Of a stretch of 64,000 nt of DNA, positions 9,851-20,751 are shown piece by piece. The stretch is taken from contig OZ037856.1 in assembly GCA_964035575.1 (NCBI GenBank), positions 620,001-684,000 on the forward strand, read 5' to 3'. The translations under genes were made by a program, and so were the position numbers. The DNA is from Rhynchopus sp. YZ270_cl-10. Its lineage: Eukaryota > Euglenozoa > Diplonemea > Diplonemida > Diplonemidae. Under the pieces are notes generated by a model. That model did not search any database, was not told the origin of the DNA, and saw nothing but the letters and a program-made list of their open reading frames with translations. Each line of letters starts with the position of its first letter. Positions within the stretch are counted from its first letter, which is position 1.

Positions 9851-12705
9851 TTTGGGTACAAGACGTATGACGTCACATCGTCAGATGAATATGTGGTACA
9901 ATACCGCACATCCCCTCTGTAGAAGGAACGTGATCCTGCTGCAATGGAGCAATGTATGAGAACCACAGATCAGAAGGGGAAAAGGGGGGGAAAAAAAAGG
10001 AAATGGTAGTTGTTATACGGGGGAAGGGGGAAACGACAGTTTTAAAAATGGTGGGAACCTTTTGTTTTGTCCTGCCCGTGTCTTTCCTTTCTTTGTTGTG
10101 GGAATATATATTTTGAGAATAAACGCACTAATGCAGGGGGGGAGGGGGGGTCTGGGCACTCGGCATTGCAGGTAGGATATTTTGTTTCACATACTTCCTA
10201 TTAGAAAAGAAAGCCTGGGAGGATGTACCAAAGTACATTCTCGATGAAATTTTGATAAAACGACTAACAGACGCCCATCTCTCGTCGAGCAGTCTCACCT
10301 AATTAGAGAAAAAAAAAGTTCGTAAGATGATTCGCAAACCGTCACCTCAAAACAACAAAAGAGAAATGATGCAAAAATCAAAAAGGTGACCAAATATCAC
10401 ATAGTACAGCCAGTCCTTCCTTTTCGTTGTGCTTTTTTTTTTTTTTTTTTTTTTTTTTTTGCATTTTTTTTCTGACATCCCTAAACGCGCACAGAAGAAA
10501 ACGCAGATGGGGCAGTGGGGGGGGAAGAAAATACGGGGGGGTGCAGGCAGGCAAGACGAAAGAAAAGAATGGCGATTTGGTTTGAGCACAGCTGTTACTG
10601 CGACCCACATGATTGTGGAAGAGGGATGGAGAGCGGGGGATGAGGGGGTGGGAAACGGGAACGTCGGTTCGCAGCAGGTGGAACTCAAACCAGGCACTCC
10701 GCTAGGTACTAAAGTTCTGTTGATTGTCAACAGAACTTTTTGAAAATGGGGAAAAAAAGAAAAAAAAAAAAAGTTCTGCTAAGTGGTTCAGACCCGTTCT
10801 ACCTGTCAAAAAAGCTCAGGAGAAGAAGATATGGAGAGGTGAGTGCTCAAACGTCCCAAAAAAGTCAAAATCGGGCGTTGGTAAAAAAAAAAGTTGCGTA
10901 CCGTGCGCCTGCGGCGCAAGCATGTACCCCACCAACGTGGACCATCAACAGAATATTTTCAAAATCGGAAATCCTAGCGGAGAGCCTGACTCAAACTAAA
11001 AGAGGAAAAAAAAAAAGGTGTGCCAGATGATAACGTTAGCCCCTCCCTCTGCTTGGTCACCTTTCACTAAAAAAATGAGAAGAGTTAGAGCGCCTCACAC
11101 AGGGCACACATAAATCCTTCAAAAAATAAAATAAAAATCTGGAAAACAGGAGAAGTCACAAAAAGAAGAAGGGGGGTTTTCCTACGTTGACTGTCTTTAT
11201 GCAAAAGAAGCTGAAAATCAATGATTTCTTCCACAAAATACATTCGATGAGAAAAGAAGAAAAAAAAAATATTGCTAACGGTGAAAAGAGCTTGGGATAT
11301 GGGGTATTTTTATATTTTGCAAAAAAATGGACAGAATAGGTTTTTTCATCCCTTCTCTGGTTTCCCCTTCCTTCATCTACTTCAACTCATGCCCTACGAC
11401 ACGCAAAGCAAATCAAAAGAGACAGCAGCTTCCTTCTGGCATCACTTCATCTTTATATAGCCTGCAACTCTGCTTTTGGCTGCTCCTCTCTTCTCTCTCT
11501 CCTGTTGCTCCTCTTCCCTAATCATTCCTCCCCCTTTTTGCTCAGTAATAGGAAGCCTATGCTAACCTGATTGCTCGCAAAAACTTCTTTCAAAATAAAA
11601 TAAAAAATGGTCCTTTTTTTTCTCTCCTGAAAGACAGAGAAAGAGAGAGCGAAAAGCCTAAATAAAGTTGGTAAGATGAGATGAAAATTCAGAAGAAAAA
11701 AAACGCCGTCATTTTGTGTCACTCTGCTTTGTGTGAGGAGGGAAAGGAAGAAGAGGAGAAGGAAGGAAGAGACAAGAGGCGGGAATTTTGCTTCTCTTTT
11801 TTTTTTGAAGTCACAGCCATTTTTCATTTTTTTTTCTGATACTGCTTTTTTTTTGGGGGGGATCTGGGGGGAATCTCCCCGCCATTGCTGAATAGGGGGA
11901 GTTTTTATTTTTTTATATATTTTTTTGGTTTGGTTTTGGAAGACTATGTTAAGAGGCCAGCCATTGCACAAAACTCTCTTTTTTTGTTTTTTTTCAATTT
12001 GTATTACTGTTTCGTCTGTGTTACTAATTATTCTCATCCATTTTGGCTTGTGAAAAAAGAAAAATAAGGTGCGAGGAAAAGAAAAAGAACTTCACTCCCT
12101 TACCTTCCTTTTTTCAGATAATTTTCAAATCACAGAGATATAAAGATGACTGATGTGGAAAACCACAAAAAAAAAACCTCAAAATGTCTGAAACGCATCT
12201 TCCATCACCCCTTTCCCCCCCTATTTTTCAAAAAAAAATTTAACACAGCAAAGTAACGGTTTATAGTTTGGTTTACTTGTACTGCATTCTCCTTCTTTTT
12301 TTTGTTCTTTCGTATTCTTTTTTACCAAATGATCAGCAGAGAGAAGGGGAAATGGAGGGAGGAGAAAAAATGCAATTCAAAAATAGTTTTCGACTCTGCA
12401 GTCGCTAGCACCTTCACTCCGCGAGAAAATAAAACAAAAAGGGGGTGGGCAAAAAAATAATTTCTCGGGGAGAGCGACCTATGCCATTACTTCCCCCCCA
12501 CCCTTTCTCTTCTCTTTACACCATCACCTCCCAATTTGTGTGTTTTTGATCAAAAAAAACAAATGAAAAAAATGAAAAATGAAAAAGATGAATGTGTCAA
12601 TGAGACACAACCAAATTTAAACAACACACACAAAACCCCTCCCCTTTGTTCGCTTCATTTTTCTATTCCCTTTTCTGGTTCGCTGATAAAGGAGGAGGGG
12701 TCCGT
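9851..12705. other. gene-free stretch between cathepsin and PEPCK genes
   Basis: About 2.9 kb of purine-rich homopolymer sequence without convincing reading frames. It contains the hairpin at 10711-10739, a family A-like remnant near 11027-11066 and a poly-T tract around 10434-10460. Confidence 0.55.
10711..10739. repeat. perfect 13-bp stem hairpin
   Basis: AAAGTTCTGTTGA pairs with TCAACAGAACTTT around a 3-base loop. A second AAGTTCTG occurs about 35 bases downstream. Function unknown. Confidence 0.5.
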
Positions 12706-15700
12706 TCATGCCCACTCCGTGGGCTGGGCCTTGAGCAGATCGGGGGAGGCCTTGTCAGAGTACTTCGCGAAGTTGGTCTGTGGAAGAAAAAGAGAAATTT
12801 TTGTTGGGTTGGGTGTCAAGAAATAGTAGTTGAAGTGCAAATGCCTCTGTGGACGCAAGACAGATCTCCAGAAATTAGTAGTACGATGCCGCCCCCAAAA
12901 AAAAAGGGGCTATCAACCGCGGAGAGGTCACTTCATTGATATCCAGGAATCTGTACTTAGGCGCGGTCGCTACCCGTAAATAGAAATGGTAGCTGATATT
13001 GACACCTATGACTGACCCACGTACGGTGCCAGCCCCGGATGAAAGAATAAGTAACGGAGTTCAAAGCACATCCTGGACAACAGACGCACACACTGAAGAA
13101 CCTAAAAAAACCCTCCTCGCTTTGTCACCATCAAAAGTTGTAAGATGAACTACTCACGTTTTCCACAAATTGATAGCGCCTCCTTGGCCACCAATAATGG
13201 CAGAGTTTCTTCTTTTAAAAAGGGGTAAAAAGGGGGAGATGTGAGGGCAAATGCTTCATACCTGGAACATTCCGGTGAGGTTGTTCAGGGTGGTCTTGTA
13301 CTCCTTCTCGTCAGCCCATGTCTTCCAGGGGGACAGCATCTCGGTGGGCACGCCCTCGATCGACTGTAGGTTTTGTGTGTATTTTTCCACGCATTCAATA
13401 CCCATCGTGAGCCACCCCCGAAGGCTAGGGTGGCATAAGGCCTCCCTGGGTAGGGCAGAGAGCATGAGAAACTCTGGTGGCACCCTTTCAGCAATACATA
13501 AGCTTCCTCAAAGCCACCGTGAGCTATTGATTAATAGTATTTAATTACTATGCAATTATTTCACCATAATTGCTACGAGGAGGTGTTTTTTTCACGAGTG
13601 GTTAATTGCACGAGCGCAGCGAGTGCAATTAACAAAACGAGTGAAAAATACACCTCCGAGTGCAATTTTCTGTGAAATAATTGCATGGAATTTGATATTT
13701 AATTGCCGTAAAATTATTTCCGAAAGCCAAAATCCGTTTTCGGCAGCCTGTGCTGTCACGGTGCGCTGGTCAGAGGTCTGACCAGGTCACCTGGTCACAT
13801 TTACCCAGGTACGTACCCAGTCACCCAGGTACACAGGTACACAGGTACACAGGTACACAGGTACACAGGTACACAGGTACACAGGTAAGTCGTGACAGGG
13901 CAACCACAGCCAACCCGCCAGTCACTGAGAAGTGACCAGACAGTCCACTTGACAAACACAAAAGTGTCCAGTCACGTGGGGCATTCATGCACTGAGGAGA
14001 TAAATGATCCAACAATTTACAAGAAAGCATTACTTAACCTACTGCTGGAAGTTGCCAGGTCGTAGTAACACACAAAGTGTGCCTCCGTTCGGGAATACCG
14101 GATATTCTAGAGACCAAAAAGGCCTCTTCCGCTGGTCAAGGTATAACCGAGTGAACGGCCCAAGACCCCCGTGGAGAAGTTAAATGTTGTAATGCTATCA
14201 AGTACAAACTGCGACCACTGTCTTACCCTCCTCAATGCATGGTGGAAGATGTCTTTGACAACAAACCGAGCTCTGATTATCAATCGTTAGACTCAGAGGA
14301 ATGCCTGCGGTACAGGTATCAAACCCGGGGTGTTCACAAAAGAAAAAAAGAAAAAAAATCGCGATTTTTTTTTTAGCCGGGTTTCCCACACAAAAAATAA
14401 TTACCGTGTAATTATTTCCTATAATTACACGGTAATTATTTTTTGTGTGGGAAACCCGGCTAAAATACCTCCACTGCAATTATTTCCAGACGTCAATTAT
14501 GGCATTCTTAAAACTCCGCTCCTAGAAGGATTTTGGCTTGAGGAAATAATTTTACGGCTATTAAAAAAATAAAAAACGCACGATGTGCTAGCCATCCGTT
14601 TTACCATTTACTAACCTTCCCAGAGGACATAATAAAACTGTACATACCTTGGGGATGAGGAGGCCAGTTCCAGGCATGGCGTCGAACTCTCCCTTTGCGA
14701 GGGTGTTGTTGTTGATAGCGTCGACCATGAGACGGGTGTACTTGAGCTTGATACGGGAGCCGGTTCCGTACTTTCCTCCGGTCCATCCGGTGTTGATGAG
14801 CCAGGCCTGGGCACCGGTCTTCTTCAACTTCTCTGCAAGCATCTCAGCGTACTTGGTCGGGTGCCACACAAGGAAGGGTCCTCCGAAGCAGGCACTGAAG
14901 TTCGGTGTCGGCTCCTTGACACCCTCCTCGGTTCCGGCCACCTTGGCGGTGTATCCGCTGATGAACTGGTACATGCACTGCTCGGGGGTGAGCTTGCTCA
15001 CAGGGGGGAGCACACCGAAGGCGTCGCAGGTCAGAAGCACGACGTTGGCCGGGTGGGGTCCGCAGGCGGGGATCTTCGCGTTCGGGATGAACTCCAGCGG
15101 GTATGCGCACCTCGTGTTCTCGGTGATGCTGGTGTCGTTGTAGTCGACCTCACGCTTCTCGTTGAGCACAACGTTCTCGACCACGGCACCGAAGCGCACT
15201 GCGTCGTAGATCTCAGGCTCCTGCTCGCGGGTCAGGCCGATGCACTTTGCGTAGCATCCTCCCTCAATGTTGAACACACCACCGTCGTGCCACACTGTGA
15301 GGGAAGGAATAGGAGTGCTTTGAAAATAGGTCCATTTTTTTCTCCAAAATTTATTGCAATTTTGTGGTCCAAAAGAGAAGTTGAAAAAGTGCAAAACGTA
15401 TTTCACATACTTTCTTTTCTAAACGAAAAGAAGGCAAAGAGGGTGCGAAAAACTTAATATAAGCACGGTAAAAATTGAAATACAAGCCCTCATAAGTCGG
15501 GTCCCAATTAGTTTTTCACAAAAGCTGCTAAAAATGGCATGTGATTCACCTGAAACTATAAAATAGCTTTTGGTTCTATTGACGAGGTATACGTTTGAGA
15601 ACAGGTGTGGATATTGTATGTATTTGATCACTAAGAGGGGGTAATTCTTTACGAGTTATTTACGCAGAAATATGGCCCCAGATTGTCTATGTATATGCAT

Positions 15701-16958
15701 ACCGTGCTCGTCGTCTCCGAGAAGGTCTCTGTGGGGGTCGGCAGAGAGGGTGGTCTTTCCTGTTCCGGAGAGACCGAAGAAGAGGGTGCTCTTGCCGTCC
15801 TTGCCTTCGTTGGCGCTGGAGTGCAGGCAGAGGAGACCACGCTTGGGCATCTGTGGTGGGGTTTGGATGGCTTATGTTAAATAGACAATGTGCAAGAAGA
15901 GAGAGCATCTTTGTCCGTGAATGGATGGAGAGGAAAGGTTTGTAAGATGAAGGTCGCCTCAAAGGAATGCTATTCAAAAGAAGGGGCTAGGCACTACAGA
16001 AAAAGAGAGAGGACGTTCTGGTCTTACCTCTTGATTGAAAAGCACCAAAAAAAGAGAAGTGATTTGGGGTGAGGTTCTCAATGGAAAAATGAATAGAGTC
16101 ATGAGCTTCTGTCACCATACAATGCTTGGTGACAAATTGAATGTAGTGGGCCCTTTTTTTTGGGGGGGGGGAAAGGATGTTAATAATGAAAGGGCATACG
16201 AGGTACATCATGACAGTGAGGATTCCCTTCTTCATCTCTCCTGCGTACTGGGTGCCGAGGATGACCATCTCGCGGCGGCCGAAGTGGAGGGACACGGAGG
16301 AGCCCGAGGACATGCCCTTGACGGCACGGTTGCAGGGGAAGCAGCCTGCGTTGTAGATGGTGAAGTCGGGTTCGCCGAAGTCGGCAAGCTCGTCAGCAGT
16401 CGGGCGGATAAGCATGTTGGTCATGAACAGTGCGTGGTACGCACGCGAGCACACAATGCGGACCTTCAAGCGGTACGCAGGGTCCCATCCCGCGAAGGCA
16501 TCCACCACGAAGATGCGCTGCTGCACGTTCAGGTAGTCGATCGCACGCTCGCGGTTAAGCATGAACTCAGACTCCTCCTGCGGGAAGTTGACCGGGCCCC
16601 ACCACACGTCGTCCTTGGAGGAGGGCTCCACAACGACACGCTTGTCCTTCGGGCTACGGCCGGTCTTGAGACCGCTGTAGGCAGCCATCGCGCCGGTGTT
16701 GGTGATGATGGTTCCCTTCTCGTACTTCAGGGCGTACTCGTACAGCTGCGGGACAGGTGCGTTCTGCACGACCTCCTGGTCGGGCTGGATGCCCATGTCT
16801 TCAAGGTTGCTCGCCTTTCCACCACCGCTCGGGTACGCGTGGAAGCCGGACGGTGCGGAAAGGTTGGTAGCAGAGGCCATGGTCTCGGTGACCTTCTGGG
16901 GGCGGTTGCCCTGTTTTTGTGCCTGAATCTCAGGGTGCACCGGAGGAACGTTAGCCAT
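12706..16958 (-). CDS. pckA: ATP-dependent phosphoenolpyruvate carboxykinase (5 exons)
   Basis: Decarboxylates and phosphorylates oxaloacetate to PEP using ATP, in gluconeogenesis. Exons on the minus strand are 16958-16200, 15850-15703, 15294-14648, 13363-13262 and 12777-12706. They give 575 residues with consistent phases (0, 1, 0, 0) and GT..ACAG borders. Landmarks are [18 protein letters not shown] (about residues 230-248, PEPCK-specific), [11 protein letters not shown] (279-289, P-loop), GDDEH (298-302) with its Asp metal ligands, and [15 protein letters not shown] (adenine site). The DDEHVW and NIEGGCYAK wording resembles trypanosomatid enzymes. It ends in EWA, so there is no obvious PTS1, unlike kinetoplastid glycosomal PEPCK. 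The N-terminal ~60 residues are not conserved. Intron 3 (13364-14647) carries nested mobile elements. Codon use is G/C-ending, as in the cathepsin gene. Confidence 0.96.
13551..13685. mobile_element. foldback element in PEPCK intron 3
   Basis: TGCAATTATTTCAC at the left is mirrored by GTGAAATAATTGCA at the right. The arms pair over most of the 135 bases, with GAGCGCAGCGA as the central loop. No coding capacity. It lies just outside the composite element that follows. Confidence 0.65.
13705..14558 (-). mobile_element. composite inverted-repeat element, core copy 1 (in PEPCK intron 3)
   Basis: Ends are matching inverted repeats of about 32 bases (GCCGTAAAATTATTTCC plus AAGCCAAAATCC at the left, complement at the right). 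The interior from about 13920 to 14310 is the reverse complement of 30500-30970 in the element at 29339-31213, with scattered mismatches. It therefore holds the 3' part of the same core. Beside the core is an (ACACAGGT)n minisatellite at about 13828-13885. A separate foldback element is nested at 14376-14460. No intact protein is encoded. Confidence 0.7.
14376..14460. mobile_element. near-perfect palindromic MITE nested in the composite element
   Basis: GCCGGGTTTCCCACAC at the left and its complement at the right continue into a near-perfect 85-base palindrome with arms of about 40 bases. TA lies on both sides (14374-14375 and 14461-14462), consistent with a TA target duplication. Confidence 0.75.
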
Positions 16959-16976
16959 CTTGAAGTTTTGTTTGTT

Positions 16977-17000
16977 CTGTTGGGGTTGAAGGGTTGAAGG
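16977..17000 (-). promoter_or_regulatory. putative trans-splice acceptor of the PEPCK gene
   Basis: On the minus strand, CCCTTCAACCCCAACAG ends 18 bases before the ATG, preceded by more pyrimidine-rich sequence. Position and form fit spliced-leader addition; no RNA data are visible. Confidence 0.45.
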
Positions 17001-17499
17001 GCGGGATGTTAGAGTAAGTGAAGTGATGATAAAACTGCGGGGGGGGAAACAAACTTCGGTAGGGGAGGGTGGCTGAATGTTGCAGAAGAGTGTCGTTGTG
17101 GGGGAAATGAAACAAACCAAGGCCTGAGGATACCCTGACGTACATAGCAAAGGGCTTTTGAAACATATGCAGAGAAATCACGGGCTGGGGGGGGAAGTCC
17201 CACACATCGTTAATGTTCACGTTACGTTTAAAATGAAGAAGGTCCAATTTTGAAGTCGGAAATCGAAAAAAAAACTATCTTGAAATGGTCGACATTAATA
17301 AAGATGCTCAATATTATCAACCGCGCCCACCACCATACCATCACCACTACCACCATCACCCACACCCCCGAAGTAATCCATCCGAGATAACTCAAAAGAA
17401 AACTTCAAATATTCAAAAAAAAATGGGGCGTTCCTAGGGGGCCTGTTGCCCCTCTCTCCCTCCCTCTCTCCCTTTTCCTTATGTAATCTCTTCAAGAAC

Positions 17500-18543
17500 C
17501 TAGAGCTTTGCTGCAGGCTTGATTTGGATGACGAGCTTTCCAAATAAGAGTCCGTTGCGCATTTTGTCAATCGCATCGCCGATGTTTTCGAATGGGTGGA
17601 CGGAGTCCACGATTGGAACGATTTTGTGTTCGTTGACCAATCGCACCATTGCGGCAAATTCATGCGAAGAGGCCATTGCCGTTCCACAGATGTCGATGTT
17701 AGGGAGGAAGAGGTTGGGGAGCACGAGAGGTTTGGAGTTGCCAGCAGTCGCACCGAACGTCACCAGCTTGCCACCGGGCTTCATGAGTTTGAGGTATGCC
17801 GTGAAGGCGGGACCACCTGCCCCATCTATCACACAGTCAATACCTTTGTAGGGCTTCACCATGGTGCGGAGCTCTTTCGCCCAGTTTGCGTCTTTGTAGT
17901 TTACACCGCCTACTGCACCAAGCTTGATGGCACGCTCAATCTTTTCGTTGGAGGATGATGTGACAAACACCTTGCACCCAGTTGCCACCGCAAACTGCAA
18001 GGCAATGAGGGCGACCCCTCCTCCAATTCCTGGAATCAGAACTACTTTGCCTTCGGAGGCGTGCCCTTTGGTGAAGAGAGCACGGTATGCGGTTCCCCCT
18101 GCGAGAGGGAGGGCGGCAGCTTGCGCATCGGTGAGATGGGATGGGGCTTCGAAGATGTTTGACATGGGGATTTTAATCTTTTCTGCGAGGGTACCGTTTA
18201 GGGGCATTCCAAGAATGTTGAAACCTGCGCCAGGTGCACCTTCTTCGGGTCCCCAATCCATGGAAGGGTCGAGGATAACACGGCGTCCAAGCCATCCTTC
18301 ATCCCCACGTTGTCCCACCTCTGTCACCACCCCGCACCCATCGCTCCCCACAACGCCCCCGTACGCCATCTTCGGGTACATCCCCATGGTCATCCAGTTG
18401 TCGCGGTGGTTCAGTGCCGCGTAGCTGAGCGCCACCACGGCCTCGGGTTCGCCCTCATTAGCATGGGGTGCCTTTACATCGCGGATCTTCAGAAGGTTCT
18501 TCCCGTCAGATCCCTTCTCCTTCATGAGACAAATCGCCTTCAT
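17500..18543 (-). CDS. zinc-independent MDR oxidoreductase (quinone reductase-like)
   Basis: A complete intronless 347-residue medium-chain dehydrogenase/reductase. The GroES-like half contains YAALNHRDNW (41-50) and GSDGCGVV (66-73). The first replaces the zinc-ligand Cys region and the second the GHE motif of alcohol dehydrogenases, so no catalytic zinc is expected. The Rossmann half has PGIGGGVALIALQFA (about 171-185) for NADP(H), then IDCVIDGAGG and GKLVTFGATAGN. The overall pattern resembles YogA-type and NADPH:quinone reductase-like MDR proteins; the true substrate cannot be read from sequence. The chain ends AAKL, and AKL is a permitted type 1 peroxisomal targeting signal, so a glycosomal location is possible. 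A TTTCAG acceptor lies about 25 bases before the ATG. Confidence 0.92.
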   Translation of the reverse strand: MKAICLMKEKGSDGKNLLKIRDVKAPHANEGEPEAVVALSYAALNHRDNWMTMGMYPKMAYGGVVGSDGCGVVTEVGQRGDEGWLGRRVILDPSMDWGPEEGAPGAGFNILGMPLNGTLAEKIKIPMSNIFEAPSHLTDAQAAALPLAGGTAYRALFTKGHASEGKVVLIPGIGGGVALIALQFAVATGCKVFVTSSSNEKIERAIKLGAVGGVNYKDANWAKELRTMVKPYKGIDCVIDGAGGPAFTAYLKLMKPGGKLVTFGATAGNSKPLVLPNLFLPNIDICGTAMASSHEFAAMVRLVNEHKIVPIVDSVHPFENIGDAIDKMRNGLLFGKLVIQIKPAAKL

Positions 18544-18567
18544 TTTTTTTTGTGTAAAATTTTTTTT

Positions 18568-18580
18568 CTGAAATAAGGTA
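18568..18580 (-). promoter_or_regulatory. putative trans-splice acceptor of the MDR gene
   Basis: On the minus strand, ACCTTATTTCAG ends about 25 bases before the start codon and is followed by an A-rich leader. Confidence 0.35.
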
Positions 18581-19275
18581 TGTTAAAGTGGGGAGGAAGA
18601 AGAGAGAGAGTTTTTCGAGAAGAAAATGGGTGTTTCACTTTAGGAGGTACTGGTGCAGAAAAATTGGAAAAAAAGGTTTGCGGGTTTTTGCAAAGAGAAC
18701 AAAAAAAAAACGCGAAAAATGTGACTTAAAATACAGAGCACTCTGACAGTGTGTACCTAAGTAAAATGGGGGGTTTTTTAAAGAGACAGCCTTAGTTGGG
18801 GGGCTAGTTTGTGTACCAATAAAGGCATGTCTAGTGTGTATAGAGCATAGTCGATGGGGTGTTCGGAGTCCTTGCTTTTTTCATTTTGACTCATATTTTT
18901 GAGTTCCCACGACCAGAAGAAAGAGAGACGTTAGAAAAAAAAAAAACTTGAAAAGCTGACCATCTTTCAAGCCTTCCAAGAAAAAAAAGTGCAATAATAA
19001 TCACTTTGAAGTTCTTCCGCATTTGTGTTGGAAGAGAAAAAAATGAGCTGTCGCCCAAAAAAAATTGAGAAAATCATACAAACGGTGACGCACAACAGGT
19101 AAGAAAGGTGTGTACATCACTGTTTTGAACGAAAAAGAAATAAATAAAAAAAATCGTGTAAGATGAAATGTGCCTCTCCTGCACACACATCCTTTAAAAA
19201 GAGAGAGAGAGAGCTAGTAAGATTAACCTAAGACCCCACATACTTCACCACCTTGAAAGACGAAGCAGCCCACTT

Positions 19276-20349
19276 TCAGCAAAGCACCTTCGACGTCTTT
19301 TTCTCCTTCTTCTTCTTCCCCTCCTTCTCTCTCTCCACCCGCGCAAACCCCTTCTGGAATCGGTAGCTCTTGATGGATGTGTCTGTTATCACTGTCTCTT
19401 CGGTTGTAAGGTAAGAGTCGCCATTGGTTATACCGTGGTAACATTTTGCAGGGGCACTTGGAGACGCGGTACGTTCCTTCATGGCGTGCGAAATCAACGT
19501 TGCCATAAACTCTTGGGAAACGTCGCTCGGTTCTGCACCACTCCAATTAGGATCTTCCTGATTCATGTTACCGTAGTGCCGAACATTCGTGGGATCGAAG
19601 GTTTGACTCAAATCGATTACATCATACCCTTTCTGCATCGCCAACGTAAGCAACCCTTGAATCGCCGGTGTGACCATCCATGAAAGCTGCGTTCTCTGCA
19701 CACTACACGCCAACCCCCCGACACACCCAGTCATCCCTGATATACTGAACCCATGGTGCGGATGATAGCATATCATCAAAATCCTTTTGCTAGGAGAAAC
19801 CCTGCTCAACTCGGAAAGGCATGTGTCCATTCGCTCTGCCATGGCGGCAGCTACTTTGCTGCGTTTATCACAAAATGGAAGAAGCGATGTGATCAACGCG
19901 GTTTGGATTCCTGCGTTTAAATAGATGTCGTTTCCCCCACAGCTTATCACTTCGTATTGAACGTTTTCTAAATAGGAGACGTTCGCTGCAGAGCGTATGC
20001 GGCCGTCTGGGCCTTGAAGGTGTTTGTATCCATCTCTGTCCAAAGGGTCGTCTGCAGCAGGATGTACTGCTTCACGATATGACTGGTACTGCTTCCACCC
20101 GTTCTCCTTGCCTCTATCCAAGAAGTCGAAGGTGGACATCTGGTCCACAGCGAAGTTTAGGCAGTGTATGTCCTCGCTCTGCAGACGTTCCTCCAAAACC
20201 AGTCGAAGACTCCGTCTTGGGTTGTCAAGCCAAAAGAAGTTGTCCAGCACGCTATCCCCCAAGAGCACCACCTTCTTCTTCTTGGACGTCAATTTCGGGA
20301 ATTTCCTCCATTTTTTCAGCATAAACTCTTTGTGGGAAATATTTGACAT
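19276..20349 (-). CDS. SGNH-hydrolase-like protein, paralogue 2
   Basis: A complete intronless 357-residue frame, clearly paralogous to the product of 3720-4928. Shared blocks are KVVLLGDSVLDNFFWLDNPR (near residues 26-45), MSTFDFLDRG, GPDGRIRSAANVSYLENV, CGGNDIYLNAG, LLPFC, a central HHGFSISGMTGCVG stretch, and VIDLSQTFDPTNVRHYGN with GAEPSDVSQEF near the C-terminus. GDS and GND correspond to SGNH blocks I and III. The C-terminal 30 residues are Lys/Glu-rich (EREKEGKKKKEKK). There is no signal peptide or membrane segment, so a cytosolic hydrolase-like role is inferred. The two genes are about 15 kb apart with six unrelated genes between, so the duplication is not a simple tandem pair. Confidence 0.82.
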   Translation of the reverse strand: MSNISHKEFMLKKWRKFPKLTSKKKKVVLLGDSVLDNFFWLDNPRRSLRLVLEERLQSEDIHCLNFAVDQMSTFDFLDRGKENGWKQYQSYREAVHPAADDPLDRDGYKHLQGPDGRIRSAANVSYLENVQYEVISCGGNDIYLNAGIQTALITSLLPFCDKRSKVAAAMAERMDTCLSELSRVSPSKRILMICYHPHHGFSISGMTGCVGGLACSVQRTQLSWMVTPAIQGLLTLAMQKGYDVIDLSQTFDPTNVRHYGNMNQEDPNWSGAEPSDVSQEFMATLISHAMKERTASPSAPAKCYHGITNGDSYLTTEETVITDTSIKSYRFQKGFARVEREKEGKKKKEKKTSKVLC

Positions 20350-20751
20350 TTTGTGTACAAAAATGCTGTTTTGAATTATGAGTAGTATTGGGAATGAGGA
20401 GAGAGGGAGGGAATTTGTTTTGATAAAAAAATAGAAATTAAATTCTAGAATTTCAGGCAGGAGGGGATGTCACCAAAAGCGGGAAAAAAAGGGGAGTGGG
20501 AAACCTTTTTTTGGAAAGAAATTCGTGCGCGGTATTAAAACACAATGAAGAGAAAAAAAATCAATCCCATAAACAAACCAAAGGGGGTAGGGTTTTTTTG
20601 CACAACAGTCCTATTTAAAGAGCAACCCCCTTCTATTAAGTGCACATCAACACAACATCACAAACTCTACTGAAAAGAAAACGCTATAAGAATCTAAATC
20701 GGTCACATTAATGCGACCTCCCCAAAAAAAACCCCTTTTATCCGCTCTCCC

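Noticed and set aside
10347-10743. Frames of up to 127 codons on both strands around the poly-T tract
   Set aside because: Translations are dominated by Lys or Phe from homopolymers; no conserved sequence.
14861-15457. 198-codon frame on the + strand
   Set aside because: Antisense shadow of PEPCK exon 3.
16035-16997. 320-codon frame on the + strand
   Set aside because: Antisense shadow of PEPCK exon 1; no domain of its own.
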